A stretch of 64,000 nucleotides of DNA, from the NCBI GenBank assembly GCA_020847045.1, contig JADLCT010000047.1:54957-118956 (forward strand), in the 5' to 3' direction. The translations under genes and the position numbers were made by a program. This stretch comes from Bryobacterales bacterium. Its GTDB lineage: Bacteria > Acidobacteriota > Terriglobia > Bryobacterales > Bryobacteraceae. Position 1 is the first letter of the stretch. Every line of letters begins with the position of its first letter. This document shows positions 29,294 to 38,190 of the stretch, piece by piece. The notes beneath the pieces were generated by a model. It saw nothing but the letters and a program-made list of their open reading frames with translations, did not search any database and was not told the origin of the DNA.

Positions 29294-30312
29294 ATCAGTT
29301 GAATGGGATGCTCGCCGCGCTCCTTCACACGGCCAATCCGGCGGAACCAGGGGCCCCGCGCCTGGACGGCCACGGCCTCGTCCTCGGGAAGCGACACGAG
29401 CAGGCCGCCCGAGGTTTGCGGATCGAACAGCAGCGCGAGCAGTCCGGGCTCGAGCGCATCGCCGCCGCCCACATCGCCGCCCGCGAATTCGCGGTTGTTC
29501 TTCAGCCCGCCCGGCACGGCGCCCAGGCGGACACACTCGGCCGCGCCCGGCAGCAGCGGCACGCTCCCGGCCGCGATCTCCAGCGTCACCTGGCTTGCCA
29601 GCGCCATTTCGCGCGCGTGGCCCATCAGTCCGAAACCCGTCACATCGGTGCAGCCATGCACGCGGGCCTCGCCGATGGTCCGCCAGGCGTGGAGGTTCAA
29701 CTCCGTCATGCTGGCGATGGCGGCCTCGATCCAGCTCTCCCCGGCGATTCCGCGCTTCAACGCCGTGCCGATGACGCCCGTGCCCAGCCCTTTGCTCAGC
29801 AGCAGCACGTCGCCCGCGCGCGCGCCCGCATTGCGCCACACGCGCTCCGGATGCACGATGCCCGTCACGGCGAAGCCGAATTTCAGCTCGCTGTCGGCCA
29901 CCGTGTGGCCGCCCACCAGCAGGCAGCCGGCCTCGCTCAGTTTCTCCATCGCGCCGCGAATGATGGCCGCCAGCATCGACGGATCGGCCGAGGGCGGAAA
30001 GCAGGCCACCGACAGCGCCGTCAACGGACGGCCTCCCATGGCCCACACGTCGCTTAACGAATTGGCCGCCGCAATTGCTCCGAACGTCGCCGGATCGTCC
30101 ACAATCGGAGTGAAAAAGTCCACCGTCTGCACCAGGGCGCACTCCGGCGTCAGCTTGAACACGCCGGCGTCGTCGGCGGTTTCAAACCCCACAATCAGAT
30201 TGCCGCCAGCCACGCGCGGCAGCAGTGCCAGCACCTGGTCCAAAACCTTTGGACTCAGCTTGCTCGCTCAACCGGCCGCTTTGGCGTGCGCCGTAAGCTT
30301 CTCCACGGACAT
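29290..30312 (-). CDS. selD: Selenide, water dikinase SelD, itself a selenoprotein (in-frame TGA at codon 15)
   Basis: SelD makes selenophosphate for selenocysteine synthesis. A plain reading begins only at 30243 and lacks the catalytic N-terminus. Starting at the ATG at 30312, the same frame reads MSVEKLTAHAKAAG, then TGA (30270-30268), then ASKLSPKVLDQVL. This matches the SelD active-site segment GCxxKISPKVLE, with the UGA exactly where E. coli has C17 and the lysine (K20 in E. coli) at K18. A hairpin beginning 10 nt after the TGA fits a bacterial SECIS. The full product is 340 residues, normal length, and keeps DDAGVF, GGHTVAD and the C-terminal DPQTSGGLL. It is coupled to pyrF. Confidence 0.93.
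30235..30258 (-). promoter_or_regulatory. Bacterial SECIS hairpin in selD
   Basis: On the coding strand a stem of CTG (30258-30256), a bulged A, GTCCAAA, loop GGT, then TTTGGAC and CAG (ending 30235) forms ten pairs, seven of them uninterrupted. The GGU apical loop is 20 nt after the TGA codon, within the spacing known for bSECIS elements bound by SelB. The hairpin is inside the coding region, as usual in bacteria. Confidence 0.85.
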
Positions 30313-30353
30313 CCTTCCTAGTGTAGCGGCGAGGCGCGTTACCATCGAACTTC

Positions 30354-31343
30354 ATGTCCACTTCGCCTCTTCCGGTGGTGATCGCCGGCGCCGGTCCCAC
30401 GGGGCTCGCCTGCGGCATCGAACTCAAGAAACGCGGCGTACCCGCCATCCTCTTCGACAAGGGCTGCGTGGTGAACTCGCTCTATCACTACCCGGCCAAC
30501 ATGGTGTTCTTCACGACCCCGGAGCTGCTGGAAATCGGCGATATTCCCATGACCTCGCTGAACGAAAAACCGGTGCGCGGCGAGGCTTTGAAATACTACC
30601 GGCGCGTGGCCGGACACTATGCGCTCGATATCCGCCAGTACGAGCGTGTCACACGCGTCGAAGGCTCCGATGGTGGATTCACCGTGCACACCCGCGCGCG
30701 CACGGGCGGCGAACGCTCCTGCGCCGCCTCCAAGGTGATTTTCGCCACCGGTTACTACGACCGGCCGAACCTGCTTGGCGTGCCCGGCGAGAACCTGGAC
30801 AAGGTGATCCATTACTACAAGGAGGCCCATGCTTACTATGGCCATGACGTGGCCGTGGTGGGTGCGAAGAATTCGGCCGCCATCGCCGCGCTGGAACTGT
30901 GGCGTACCGGCGCGCGCGTCACGCTGATTCATCGCGGCGAGGCGATTCATCCGCACGTGAAGTACTGGATCAAACCGGACATCGAGAACCGCATCAAGAA
31001 CGGCGAGATTACGGCCTACTTCGACTCCCGCGTCACCGCCATCGAGCCGTCGTCGATCCGCCTGGAGACGCCCTCCGGACCCATCACGCTGCAGAACGAT
31101 TTCGTATTCGCCATGACAGGCTACTCGCCCGACGTCGAGTTCCTGGCCGCGCACGGCATCACCTTCGATGCCGGGACGCGCCGACCCTTTACCAATCCCG
31201 AGACGCTCGAAAGCGTGCGCCCGGGCATGTATCTGGCCGGCGTTCTCGTAGCCGGTATGCACACCAACGAGATCTTCATCGAGAACGGACGCTTCCACGG
31301 CGGCCAGATCGCCGCTGATATCGCGCGCAAACTGGGCGTCTAA
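30354..31343 (+). CDS. ypdA: YpdA-family FAD/NADPH oxidoreductase (putative bacillithiol disulfide reductase)
   Basis: 329 residues with an N-terminal FAD-binding Rossmann motif (VVIAGAGPTGLACGIEL) and a second dinucleotide motif (VAVVGAKNSAAIAALEL) near residue 165 for NADPH. The segment FFTTPELLEIGDIP is characteristic of YpdA, the NADPH-dependent reductase of bacillithiol disulfide in Firmicutes. Homologues accompany bacillithiol in other phyla, so this organism may use that thiol. It diverges from selD with only 41 bp between the starts, so both promoters must overlap in this gap. Its stop overlaps the stop of the convergent glycosyltransferase gene. Confidence 0.85.
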   Translation: MSTSPLPVVIAGAGPTGLACGIELKKRGVPAILFDKGCVVNSLYHYPANMVFFTTPELLEIGDIPMTSLNEKPVRGEALKYYRRVAGHYALDIRQYERVTRVEGSDGGFTVHTRARTGGERSCAASKVIFATGYYDRPNLLGVPGENLDKVIHYYKEAHAYYGHDVAVVGAKNSAAIAALELWRTGARVTLIHRGEAIHPHVKYWIKPDIENRIKNGEITAYFDSRVTAIEPSSIRLETPSGPITLQNDFVFAMTGYSPDVEFLAAHGITFDAGTRRPFTNPETLESVRPGMYLAGVLVAGMHTNEIFIENGRFHGGQIAADIARKLGV

Positions 31344-33352
31344 GGCACGCGCCACAGATACACGTTGCCCGCCGAGGCCGTCCGCTGGAGCCCCCAGTCG
31401 CGCGGCCGGGCCAGGAAATCGGCCGCCACGGCTCCGTAGCCGCCGCCTCCATCGCGAATCAGGATCCACCGGAAGCCCTCGCGTCGAACGGCGCTTATGG
31501 CGGCCGGGCGCCAGTTCAGCGGCGGCTCGGGCGTGTAGCCGGGGTCGTGGTTCAACACGCGGCCATCACCTTCCACGCGCAGCTTCATGCCCGTCCAGGC
31601 CAGCGCGATCATGGCCCGCAGGCCGGTGCTTTCGAATGGTTCCGGGCAGTTGACCGTAATGCCGTCGCCCGCGCGCGCCGGAGCCCAGGTGCTCCAGCCC
31701 GTGGTGGGATTGCGGTCGAAGGCCAGCGGCGTCTCCGTAACGTGCCGCGTGGCGGTGAAGCGGCAGCGTTCCACGCCCTCGAAGCTCAACTCCTGTACGT
31801 TCAGCGGCGCGGGTCCGGGCTCGGCCACCACCAGACGCAACTGCCGCACCCGCTCCGTGTGCCAGTCTGCCCGCAAGTTGTACATCAGCCCCGGCGCGGC
31901 CTCGTGCGCCTTCACCAGCGCCGCCGCGGCGCGATCGGCTGGCGCGTATCCCCAGGGCGTCATCGGCAGGGAGTGAATGTAGAGCCTGGGCGCGGTGATG
32001 AAGTCGAGCACGCGTTCCCCCGTGCGCGTGTGCCTGTTCAACATCGCGATCACCTCGGGCTCGCCGGGCTGCGGGCGGGCGCGCCAGCCGCGCAGCGACC
32101 ATGAGCCCACCGGCGGAGTCCAGGCCAGCGCGGCCACCTGTGCGACAGCAGCCGGCCAGACCACCGGAGCGGGCAGCGCCAGCGCTACAAACGGCAGCGC
32201 CGGAATCAGAAACCTCACGCCCGCGTTGGCCAGCCAGGGCAGAGCCGCCATCACGGCGGCCAGCACCAGCGGACGCGCCGCGCGGCGTTCCGTCCTCCAC
32301 AGTCCCCACAGCGCCAGCGGCGCCAGAACGAAACCCACGCCCACATGGCCGCCCAGCACGCCGCCGCCGAACAGCGTGTGCGTCAGCCGGTCGAAACCAT
32401 GCACGCCATAGGTGGCCAGGTTGTGCCGCAGCATGGCCTCCGTGGAGGCGTGGAAGTGCTCGTTCGGAAACCAGGCGTTCAGAAACGGCGCGAAGGGATT
32501 GCCCGCCAGCCAGGCGTTGCGGACCAGCCACGGGGCAGGGAAGACCAGCGCCCCGGCCACGAAACGCCAGGGCCGTTCGCGCCGGAACAGCAGCCACAAC
32601 AGGGCGCCCAGGGCGAACACGCCGCCCGTCATCTTCACCGCATAGCAGGCACCGGCCAGCAGACCGGCGCGTCCGTTTTCGCCGCGCTCCAAGGAGCGGT
32701 ACAGCGCCACGGCGTACAACGCCAGCATCACGTCGTTGTAGGCGGATGCCGCGGCGGTCATCACCACGGGTGAGGCGGCCACCAGGGCCGCGGCCGCCAT
32801 GCCCCGGCCGCCCGCGGCCATGCGCGCGATCAAGGCCACCAGTGCGGCCAGGAAACCCAGGTGAACCAGCTTGGCCGCCGGCGCGCCGCCGAACGCCGCC
32901 GCATAGGCGAACAGCATCTCGGCCATCTGCGGCATCGACTCATAGAAACCGGCGCGCTGCGGGAAGCGGCCCCCGGCCAGCCACTCGCGCACCAGTCCCA
33001 GGTGATAGGTGATCTCGTCGGGCTGCACCGCTGGACCGGTGGCGTGCACGATCAGGAATGCCGCCAAGGGCAGGAAGAGAAGCCAGCAGGCGCTGGGCCG
33101 CGGCCAGGCCGCACCGGCCTCCGCCCGCCATCCCGCCCGCCACACGGAGAATGCCGCTAGCGCCGCGGCCAGTCCCGCGAACGCGCCGGCGTGCAGCGCT
33201 CCGAGCCAGCCCAGCGCGAACACGAGATGCGCCAGCACGGCCGCACCCAGGGCAAACTGCAGCGGCCATTCCGCCCTGCGCCAAAGCCCGCGTCCGGTGA
33301 GCCAAGCCGTGGCCAGCGTGAGCGATGCGCCGAAAAGAGTGCCTGCGAGCAA
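31340..33352 (-). CDS. Polytopic membrane glycosyltransferase-like protein (GT-C type)
   Basis: 670 residues. The first 440 are very hydrophobic, with about ten to twelve membrane segments, and the loop after the second or third helix has VQPDEITYHLGLVREW, a DE pair similar to the catalytic acidic pair of GT-C mannosyl- and arabinosyltransferases. The C-terminal 230 residues form a soluble, probably periplasmic, domain. It would transfer sugar from a polyprenyl-phosphate donor. The exact acceptor is unknown. It converges on ypdA and lies downstream of a matrixin-like protease gene on the same strand. Confidence 0.75.
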   Translation of the reverse strand: MLAGTLFGASLTLATAWLTGRGLWRRAEWPLQFALGAAVLAHLVFALGWLGALHAGAFAGLAAALAAFSVWRAGWRAEAGAAWPRPSACWLLFLPLAAFLIVHATGPAVQPDEITYHLGLVREWLAGGRFPQRAGFYESMPQMAEMLFAYAAAFGGAPAAKLVHLGFLAALVALIARMAAGGRGMAAAALVAASPVVMTAAASAYNDVMLALYAVALYRSLERGENGRAGLLAGACYAVKMTGGVFALGALLWLLFRRERPWRFVAGALVFPAPWLVRNAWLAGNPFAPFLNAWFPNEHFHASTEAMLRHNLATYGVHGFDRLTHTLFGGGVLGGHVGVGFVLAPLALWGLWRTERRAARPLVLAAVMAALPWLANAGVRFLIPALPFVALALPAPVVWPAAVAQVAALAWTPPVGSWSLRGWRARPQPGEPEVIAMLNRHTRTGERVLDFITAPRLYIHSLPMTPWGYAPADRAAAALVKAHEAAPGLMYNLRADWHTERVRQLRLVVAEPGPAPLNVQELSFEGVERCRFTATRHVTETPLAFDRNPTTGWSTWAPARAGDGITVNCPEPFESTGLRAMIALAWTGMKLRVEGDGRVLNHDPGYTPEPPLNWRPAAISAVRREGFRWILIRDGGGGYGAVAADFLARPRDWGLQRTASAGNVYLWRVP

Positions 33353-33383
33353 GCTCTCATTGTACGGCGCGAGGCCCGCGCGC

Positions 33384-35021
33384 TTACGGCGCGATCAGGC
33401 TCAGAGGCTCGCTTGCAACGCCGCCGCCCGCCACCACGCTGACGGCCGCCTCGCCGCCGCGCAGCTCATCCGGCCAGCGCGCCACAATCTCCTCCGGCGC
33501 CACCTTATACAGCTCTGCGAACCGTCCGCCCACGCGCACGGAGATGCCGTCGAGCTGCGTCGGACGGTTCTCCTCGCCGCGCACCACCTCGCGTCCGGCC
33601 AGATCCGCGCCCATCAGCCGGAACCAGCCGTCCCCCAGCCATTCCACACTGCGCGCTCGCGGATTGTTCACCACACGCAGCGCGCCAGGAAGAAACGCCA
33701 CGGCGTCTTCGGTCTCATAGGTCACCGCGTAGGCGCCCAGCGGCGCATCGGCCGGAATACGGATCCGCTGCCGCACCAGTTGCGGAGCCGAGGCAGGCAC
33801 GCTGGCCAACGTGGGCATCTCGATCGACTCAAGCGTGAACCGCACGCGGGCGGCCCCTTCGGCCGGCGTCCGCGTCAGGGCGAACGGATACTCGCGCCCG
33901 CGCGCCAGCGTCAAACGCGCCGCGCCGTGATAGACGCCACCCTCGCCCACCAGGCCTACCGTTACCGCGTTCGTCACGGCCGCCGGCGGGATGGCAAAGT
34001 CTAAACCCTGCCGCGACTCGCCCTCACCCAGCGGCACCACCTCGCCACCTTCGCGCGCACCGCCCCCGGCCGTCCACCAGAGGCTCGGGAAGGGATCCGG
34101 CGGCGGCTGCTCCGCCCAGGCCTGCTCGGCCTGAACCGGACCATCCAAGGGCTCCACGGCCAGACGGAACTCGCCCGCGTCCACATGCAGCGCGTAGCGC
34201 CCCTCGGCGTCGGTCAACCCCGTCGCCGCCAGGCGGCCCTCGCGTCCCACGGCCATGACGTGCGCCTTGGCTACCGGCGAGCCATCCTTGCGGACAACGC
34301 CCGAAAGGACACTCGTCAGGACGGCCGGCGCGGCCTCGTTTGGCGCATCGTCCGTCCGCGTCAACGGATACGCCATGGCGAGGGTGGCTACGTCGTCGCT
34401 CGACAACCTGCGCGCCGAATCGCCCGCCCCCGGCATCTGCAGCTCCACCACCGGACTCATGATCGAATCCAGCGCTCCAGAGTGGTCGAGCCCCACCGCG
34501 TGCCCGATTTCATGCAGCAGCACGACGCCCAGATCATGTGCGCCCACAAGCCCTAGCGACGAGTGCTTCAAGTAAGGGTTGAAGGCGATTTTCACCATCG
34601 GAATCGTGTGCGTCTCGTCCTCGTGATACACCAGCGTGCAGGCAATGTAGAGCGCCTTGTTGCACAGCCCCGAGTCAAACGGCTCGGGATCGGTGAAGGT
34701 GACCAGGTTCCGCGCCGACTCGCTCAGACGCCATTCCGGCGTGCGCTCCACACGGATGGTAAGCCCGGCCTTGCCCGTGCCCGACCAGGCCGCGGCCGCC
34801 TCGCGCACCAGGTGATAGACCGACTCGGAGGTTTCCCTGGGATCGACCCCGGTAAACTCCCCATCCCCCATAGCCGGACCGTGTACGGTTTCGCTGACGT
34901 GCAACACAAGTGTATTACCGGGCAGTTTCAGGGGAATCCCTGCCACGCGCAACTGGCTCCCCGCAAAGGCGGGCAGCGATGCCAACAGGAGAAGACTGGA
35001 CAGGAGGGTCGATTTGGCCAT
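33384..35021 (-). CDS. Secreted matrixin-like zinc metalloprotease with C-terminal beta domains
   Basis: 545 residues with a signal peptide (STLLSSLLLLASLPAFA). The zinc signature HEIGHAVGLDH appears near residue 170, the HExxHxxGxxH form of metzincins, followed by a possible Met-turn in SIMSPVV. After residue 240 there is a carboxypeptidase-regulatory-like beta-sandwich (LSGVVRKDGSPVAKAHV) and more beta-rich sequence with no recognised motif. It is probably an extracellular or periplasmic peptidase. It is in the same direction as the glycosyltransferase gene, 31 bp apart, but no functional link is evident. Confidence 0.85.
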   Translation of the reverse strand: MAKSTLLSSLLLLASLPAFAGSQLRVAGIPLKLPGNTLVLHVSETVHGPAMGDGEFTGVDPRETSESVYHLVREAAAAWSGTGKAGLTIRVERTPEWRLSESARNLVTFTDPEPFDSGLCNKALYIACTLVYHEDETHTIPMVKIAFNPYLKHSSLGLVGAHDLGVVLLHEIGHAVGLDHSGALDSIMSPVVELQMPGAGDSARRLSSDDVATLAMAYPLTRTDDAPNEAAPAVLTSVLSGVVRKDGSPVAKAHVMAVGREGRLAATGLTDAEGRYALHVDAGEFRLAVEPLDGPVQAEQAWAEQPPPDPFPSLWWTAGGGAREGGEVVPLGEGESRQGLDFAIPPAAVTNAVTVGLVGEGGVYHGAARLTLARGREYPFALTRTPAEGAARVRFTLESIEMPTLASVPASAPQLVRQRIRIPADAPLGAYAVTYETEDAVAFLPGALRVVNNPRARSVEWLGDGWFRLMGADLAGREVVRGEENRPTQLDGISVRVGGRFAELYKVAPEEIVARWPDELRGGEAAVSVVAGGGVASEPLSLIAP

Positions 35022-35083
35022 TCGCTAGCCTTTTCGGCACCCTATCCATCGGCGAGACGAGTGATTTACATTAGTAGTTCACT

Positions 35084-35947
35084 ATGATTCCCCGTAGAAG
35101 ATTCCTCTCAGCCGCTGCCCTGCCTCTGGCAGCCGCCTTACCCCTGTCCGGCGCAAGGATTAACTCCCGCGTCAAGGGCGTCCGCCTCGGCGTGCAAAGC
35201 TACAGCTTTCGCGACCGGGGCCTGGACGAAGCCATTGAGGCGATGAAGTCCATCGGTCTGGGCGAGGTGGAGTTGTGGCAGGGCCACATCGAGCCCGGCC
35301 GCGGCCAGAAGATTTCGCGGGAGGCTCTGCGCGAATGGCGGCTGTCGACGCCGCTTAGCCTGTTCGAGGGCGTGCGCCGCAAGTTCGACGACGCGGGCAT
35401 TCTGCTGTACGCCTACAACTACAGCTTCCGCGAGGATTTCACGGACCGCGAAATCGAACGCGGCTTCGAGATGGCCAAGGCGCTCGGCATCAAGGTGCTG
35501 ACGGCGAGTTCGAACGTCACCACGGCGCGCCGCATCGACCCGTTCGCAAGCAAGGCGAAGATCCGCGTCGGCATGCACAACCACTCGCGCATCCACGAAA
35601 ACGAGTTCGCCACGCCGGACGACTTCTCGAAGGCCATGGCCGGCATGAGCCCCTACATCGCCATCAACCTCGACATCGGCCACTTCACGGCGGCCAACTT
35701 CGACGCCGTCGATTTCCTCTCCAAGAATGCGAAGAACATCGTCACGCTGCACCTGAAGGACCGCAAGCGCAACCAGGGCGAGAACCTGCCCTTCGGCCAG
35801 GGCGACACGCCCATCAAGGCCGTGCTCGAAACGCTGCGGACGAAGAAGCTCAACATTCCGGCCAATATCGAGTACGAGTACAAGGGCGCCGACACGGTGG
35901 CCGAAGTGCGCAAGTGCTTCGAGTACTGCAAGGCGCAGTTGGCCTAA
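35084..35947 (+). CDS. Sugar-phosphate isomerase/epimerase family protein (xylose-isomerase-like TIM barrel)
   Basis: 287 residues beginning with a Tat-like leader (IPRRRFLSAAALPLAAALP). The TIM-barrel core matches xylose-isomerase-like AP-endonuclease-2 family enzymes: SYSFRDRGLDEAIEAMKSIG at the first strands and metal-ligand segments GEVELWQGH, HNHSRIHENEF, NLDIGHF and HLKDRKRN. These enzymes isomerise or epimerise sugars or inositols using divalent metal; the substrate is unknown. No convincing Shine-Dalgarno precedes the ATG. The exported form is typical of secreted acidobacterial members. Confidence 0.85.
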   Translation: MIPRRRFLSAAALPLAAALPLSGARINSRVKGVRLGVQSYSFRDRGLDEAIEAMKSIGLGEVELWQGHIEPGRGQKISREALREWRLSTPLSLFEGVRRKFDDAGILLYAYNYSFREDFTDREIERGFEMAKALGIKVLTASSNVTTARRIDPFASKAKIRVGMHNHSRIHENEFATPDDFSKAMAGMSPYIAINLDIGHFTAANFDAVDFLSKNAKNIVTLHLKDRKRNQGENLPFGQGDTPIKAVLETLRTKKLNIPANIEYEYKGADTVAEVRKCFEYCKAQLA

Positions 35948-35972
35948 CGCCGCGGCTTTAACACGCGGCGAT

Positions 35973-36040
35973 CCTAGCTCCGCGCGCGGCCGTCCCACAC
36001 GGCGCGCCTAGCTTCGCGCGCGGCCGTCCCACACGGCGCG
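35973..36040 (+). repeat. Tandem 34-bp duplication of the M19-gene 3' end
   Basis: Two abutting 34-bp copies (35973-36006 and 36007-36040) differ at one position. The second contains the last ten codons and stop of the M19 gene on the minus strand (RAVWDGRARS); the first repeats those codons and stop beyond it, in a shifted frame since 34 is not a multiple of three. It is a recent local duplication. Confidence 0.9.
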
Positions 36041-37330
36041 GCACACGCGCATGACGTTGCCGCCGAGAATCTTGCGGATGTCGTCATCGCTGATGCCGCG
36101 CTGCACCATCCCCACGGTGAACATCGGCCAGTTGATCCAGGCCAGGCTCGCGTGGCCGCGTCCGGGACCCTGGCCGGCGGGCCACAGCGACTCGTACGGG
36201 GTGCGCATTTTCGGGCGAGGACCCATCTTCTTGTGCTCCTCGGTGGTGGCCAGCGGAATGTAGGCCAGATCCGTGCCGATGGCCACATGGTCCGCGCCGA
36301 ACTTCTTCACCAGATATTCGATGTGATCCATCATGGCGGCGATGTCGCGCGTGCGGCCAATGAAAGCCGCGATGCAGTAGACGCCCACGTAGCCGCCCGT
36401 GTCCACGATGGCGCGGATCACCTCGTCGGGCTTCGAGCGGATGTGGCGGTGCAACTGCACCGCGCCGCTGTGGCTGGCCACCATGGGCAGCTTCGAGGCG
36501 CGCGCAGCCTCCAGGCTGGTCTGCCAGCCCGAGTGCGCCACGTCCACGATGATGCCCACGCGGTTCAGTTCGGCGATGGCCGCGCGGCCCATGTCGCTTA
36601 AGCCGCCGTTGGCCGGTTCGGCGCATCCGTCGCCCAGCACGTTGCGCCGGTTGTAGGTGACGTGGACCATGCGCACGCCCAGTTGCGCGAAGGTTCGCAC
36701 GTAGGCCAGCTCGCGCGCCACCGATTCGCCCTGCTGCGCCAGCGGCACGCCGTTGGCCGTCATGTAGAGGCAGTGTTTGCCCGCCTTCTTCGCCGCCTCG
36801 ATGTCTTCGGGCGTGGCCGCTCGCGTCACCTCGCCGCGCAGAACGTCGGTGAGATAGGTGCAGGAGCCGAGCCGCTTCAGAAGCCGCAGCGGATTGCTGC
36901 TCTCCTCGCCCGCGTTCTGCAGAATGCCGGTGACCCCCGAGGTCTTCCACGCGGCCATGTATTCGTCGCGCTGCGAGGGATCGTCGGCCACGCGGCGCAA
37001 CAGCGAGTCCGTGTACAGGTCAGCGAACTCATCGCCGCTAACCCCCTCGTCGGCGGCTTTGCGCAGAGACGCGCCATCGGGCGCCGAGCGCGGCGAAAAG
37101 CCGTAGGACTCCACGACGAGCGACTGGTAGTGCAGCTCGAGCGCATGATCCAGGTCACGGTCAGAGGGCTTCAACACGGCCAGCGCCGCTTGGTGCGCCT
37201 CGCCGATGCGCGGATAGGCCTCGCCCGCCCGCCGCAGCATCTCGCGTGGCGCGCCGGCCTGCGCCAGCGCCTCCTGTGCCGCGCCCGCCGCCAGGGCCGC
37301 ACCACCCAAAAACTGCCTGCGTGAATTCAT
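36008..37330 (-). CDS. Exported homologue of membrane dipeptidase (peptidase M19) with missing metal ligands
   Basis: 440 residues from the ATG at 37330. A Tat-like leader (NSRRQFLGGAALAAGAAQ) is followed by an M19 TIM-barrel. Of the five metal-binding residues of renal dipeptidase, the two later histidines are present (H266 in DVAHSGW, H287 in VASHSGA), but the N-terminal HxD is replaced by SYGF (75-78) and the bridging glutamate region reads TANGV (191-195). The enzyme may be inactive or use another metal arrangement. A 34-bp tandem duplication abuts its 3' end. It diverges from the permease gene by 53 bp. Confidence 0.82.
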   Translation of the reverse strand: MNSRRQFLGGAALAAGAAQEALAQAGAPREMLRRAGEAYPRIGEAHQAALAVLKPSDRDLDHALELHYQSLVVESYGFSPRSAPDGASLRKAADEGVSGDEFADLYTDSLLRRVADDPSQRDEYMAAWKTSGVTGILQNAGEESSNPLRLLKRLGSCTYLTDVLRGEVTRAATPEDIEAAKKAGKHCLYMTANGVPLAQQGESVARELAYVRTFAQLGVRMVHVTYNRRNVLGDGCAEPANGGLSDMGRAAIAELNRVGIIVDVAHSGWQTSLEAARASKLPMVASHSGAVQLHRHIRSKPDEVIRAIVDTGGYVGVYCIAAFIGRTRDIAAMMDHIEYLVKKFGADHVAIGTDLAYIPLATTEEHKKMGPRPKMRTPYESLWPAGQGPGRGHASLAWINWPMFTVGMVQRGISDDDIRKILGGNVMRVCRAVWDGRARS

Positions 37331-37383
37331 TCGCCGTGAACCTCCACCGCGATCATACACTGCGCAGGCGTTATTCTAGTTGT

Positions 37384-38190
37384 TTGCGAGTCCCCGGCCG
37401 TCTGTTTCTGAAGAACATCATTGAGCGCCGCGCTCTCATCTGGCAGCTTGTGCGCCGCGACTTCGAGCAGCGCTATGTCGGCTCGGCCGCCGGATGGCTG
37501 TGGGGGCTCATTCATCCGCTCGTGCTGCTGCTCAGTTGGACCTTCGTTTTCCAGGTGTGCATGCGCAATCCGCCTCCGCCCGGCGCGGTCACGCAGAACT
37601 ATACGCTCTATCTGCTGGCCGGCTATCTGCCCTGGTTTTTGTTTCAGGAAACCGTGGTGCGCTCGTCGAACTCTCTGGTGGAGCACGCCAACCTGATCAC
37701 GAAAACCGTCTTTCCGAGCGAGGTCATCCCCATCGCCATCTTCTTCAGCTCACTCATCAACCCTCTGCTCACGCTCTCGCTTGTGGTGGCCACCTCGCTG
37801 CTGTGGGAGGACCATTTCAGCGCCGTCCTTCTTCTGCTGCCCTTCTACATGCTGGCCATCGGGCTGCTTGCCGTGGGCATCGGCTGGGTGGCCGCGGGCT
37901 TGCAAGTGTACTTGCGCGACACGGCCCAAATCGTCAGTGTCACGCTCACGCTCTGGTTCTGGCTGACGCCCATCTTCGTCTTCGAGGAGCAGTACCCCGA
38001 CCAGGTGAAGTTTCTGCTGAAGTGGAATCCGTTGGCCCTGTTCGTACGCGCCTATCGTGACAGGATTCTCAGCTCACGCCTGCCGTCCTGGGACGAGGTT
38101 TCCGGGATTCTGTTGTTCAGCTTCGGCGCGTTCATCGCCGGCGGACTCTGCTTCCGCCAACTGAAACGTGGATTCGCGGACGTATTATAA
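37384..38190 (+). CDS. ABC-2 type permease for polysaccharide or O-antigen export
   Basis: 268 residues if a TTG at 37384 is used (the frame is open further upstream, within the divergent gene, but this start is closest to the homologous part). Six hydrophobic segments and the pattern FEQRYVGSAAGWLWGLIHPL and TKTVFPSEVIP are typical of Wzm/KpsM-type permeases that carry lipid-linked polysaccharide across the inner membrane. The partner ATPase (Wzt) is not adjacent, which is unusual; it must be encoded elsewhere. The AsmA gene begins directly after its stop. Confidence 0.85.
   Translation: MRVPGRLFLKNIIERRALIWQLVRRDFEQRYVGSAAGWLWGLIHPLVLLLSWTFVFQVCMRNPPPPGAVTQNYTLYLLAGYLPWFLFQETVVRSSNSLVEHANLITKTVFPSEVIPIAIFFSSLINPLLTLSLVVATSLLWEDHFSAVLLLLPFYMLAIGLLAVGIGWVAAGLQVYLRDTAQIVSVTLTLWFWLTPIFVFEEQYPDQVKFLLKWNPLALFVRAYRDRILSSRLPSWDEVSGILLFSFGAFIAGGLCFRQLKRGFADVL

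Noticed and set aside
29293..30142. N-terminal extension of pyrF to 30142
   Set aside because: The extension is a frame shadow of selD; PyrF homology begins at the ATG at 29293, which overlaps the selD stop as ATGA.
30268..30270. TGA as true stop ending a short leader peptide before selD
   Set aside because: The SelD active-site sequence continues in frame on both sides of the TGA and a SECIS-like hairpin follows at correct spacing.
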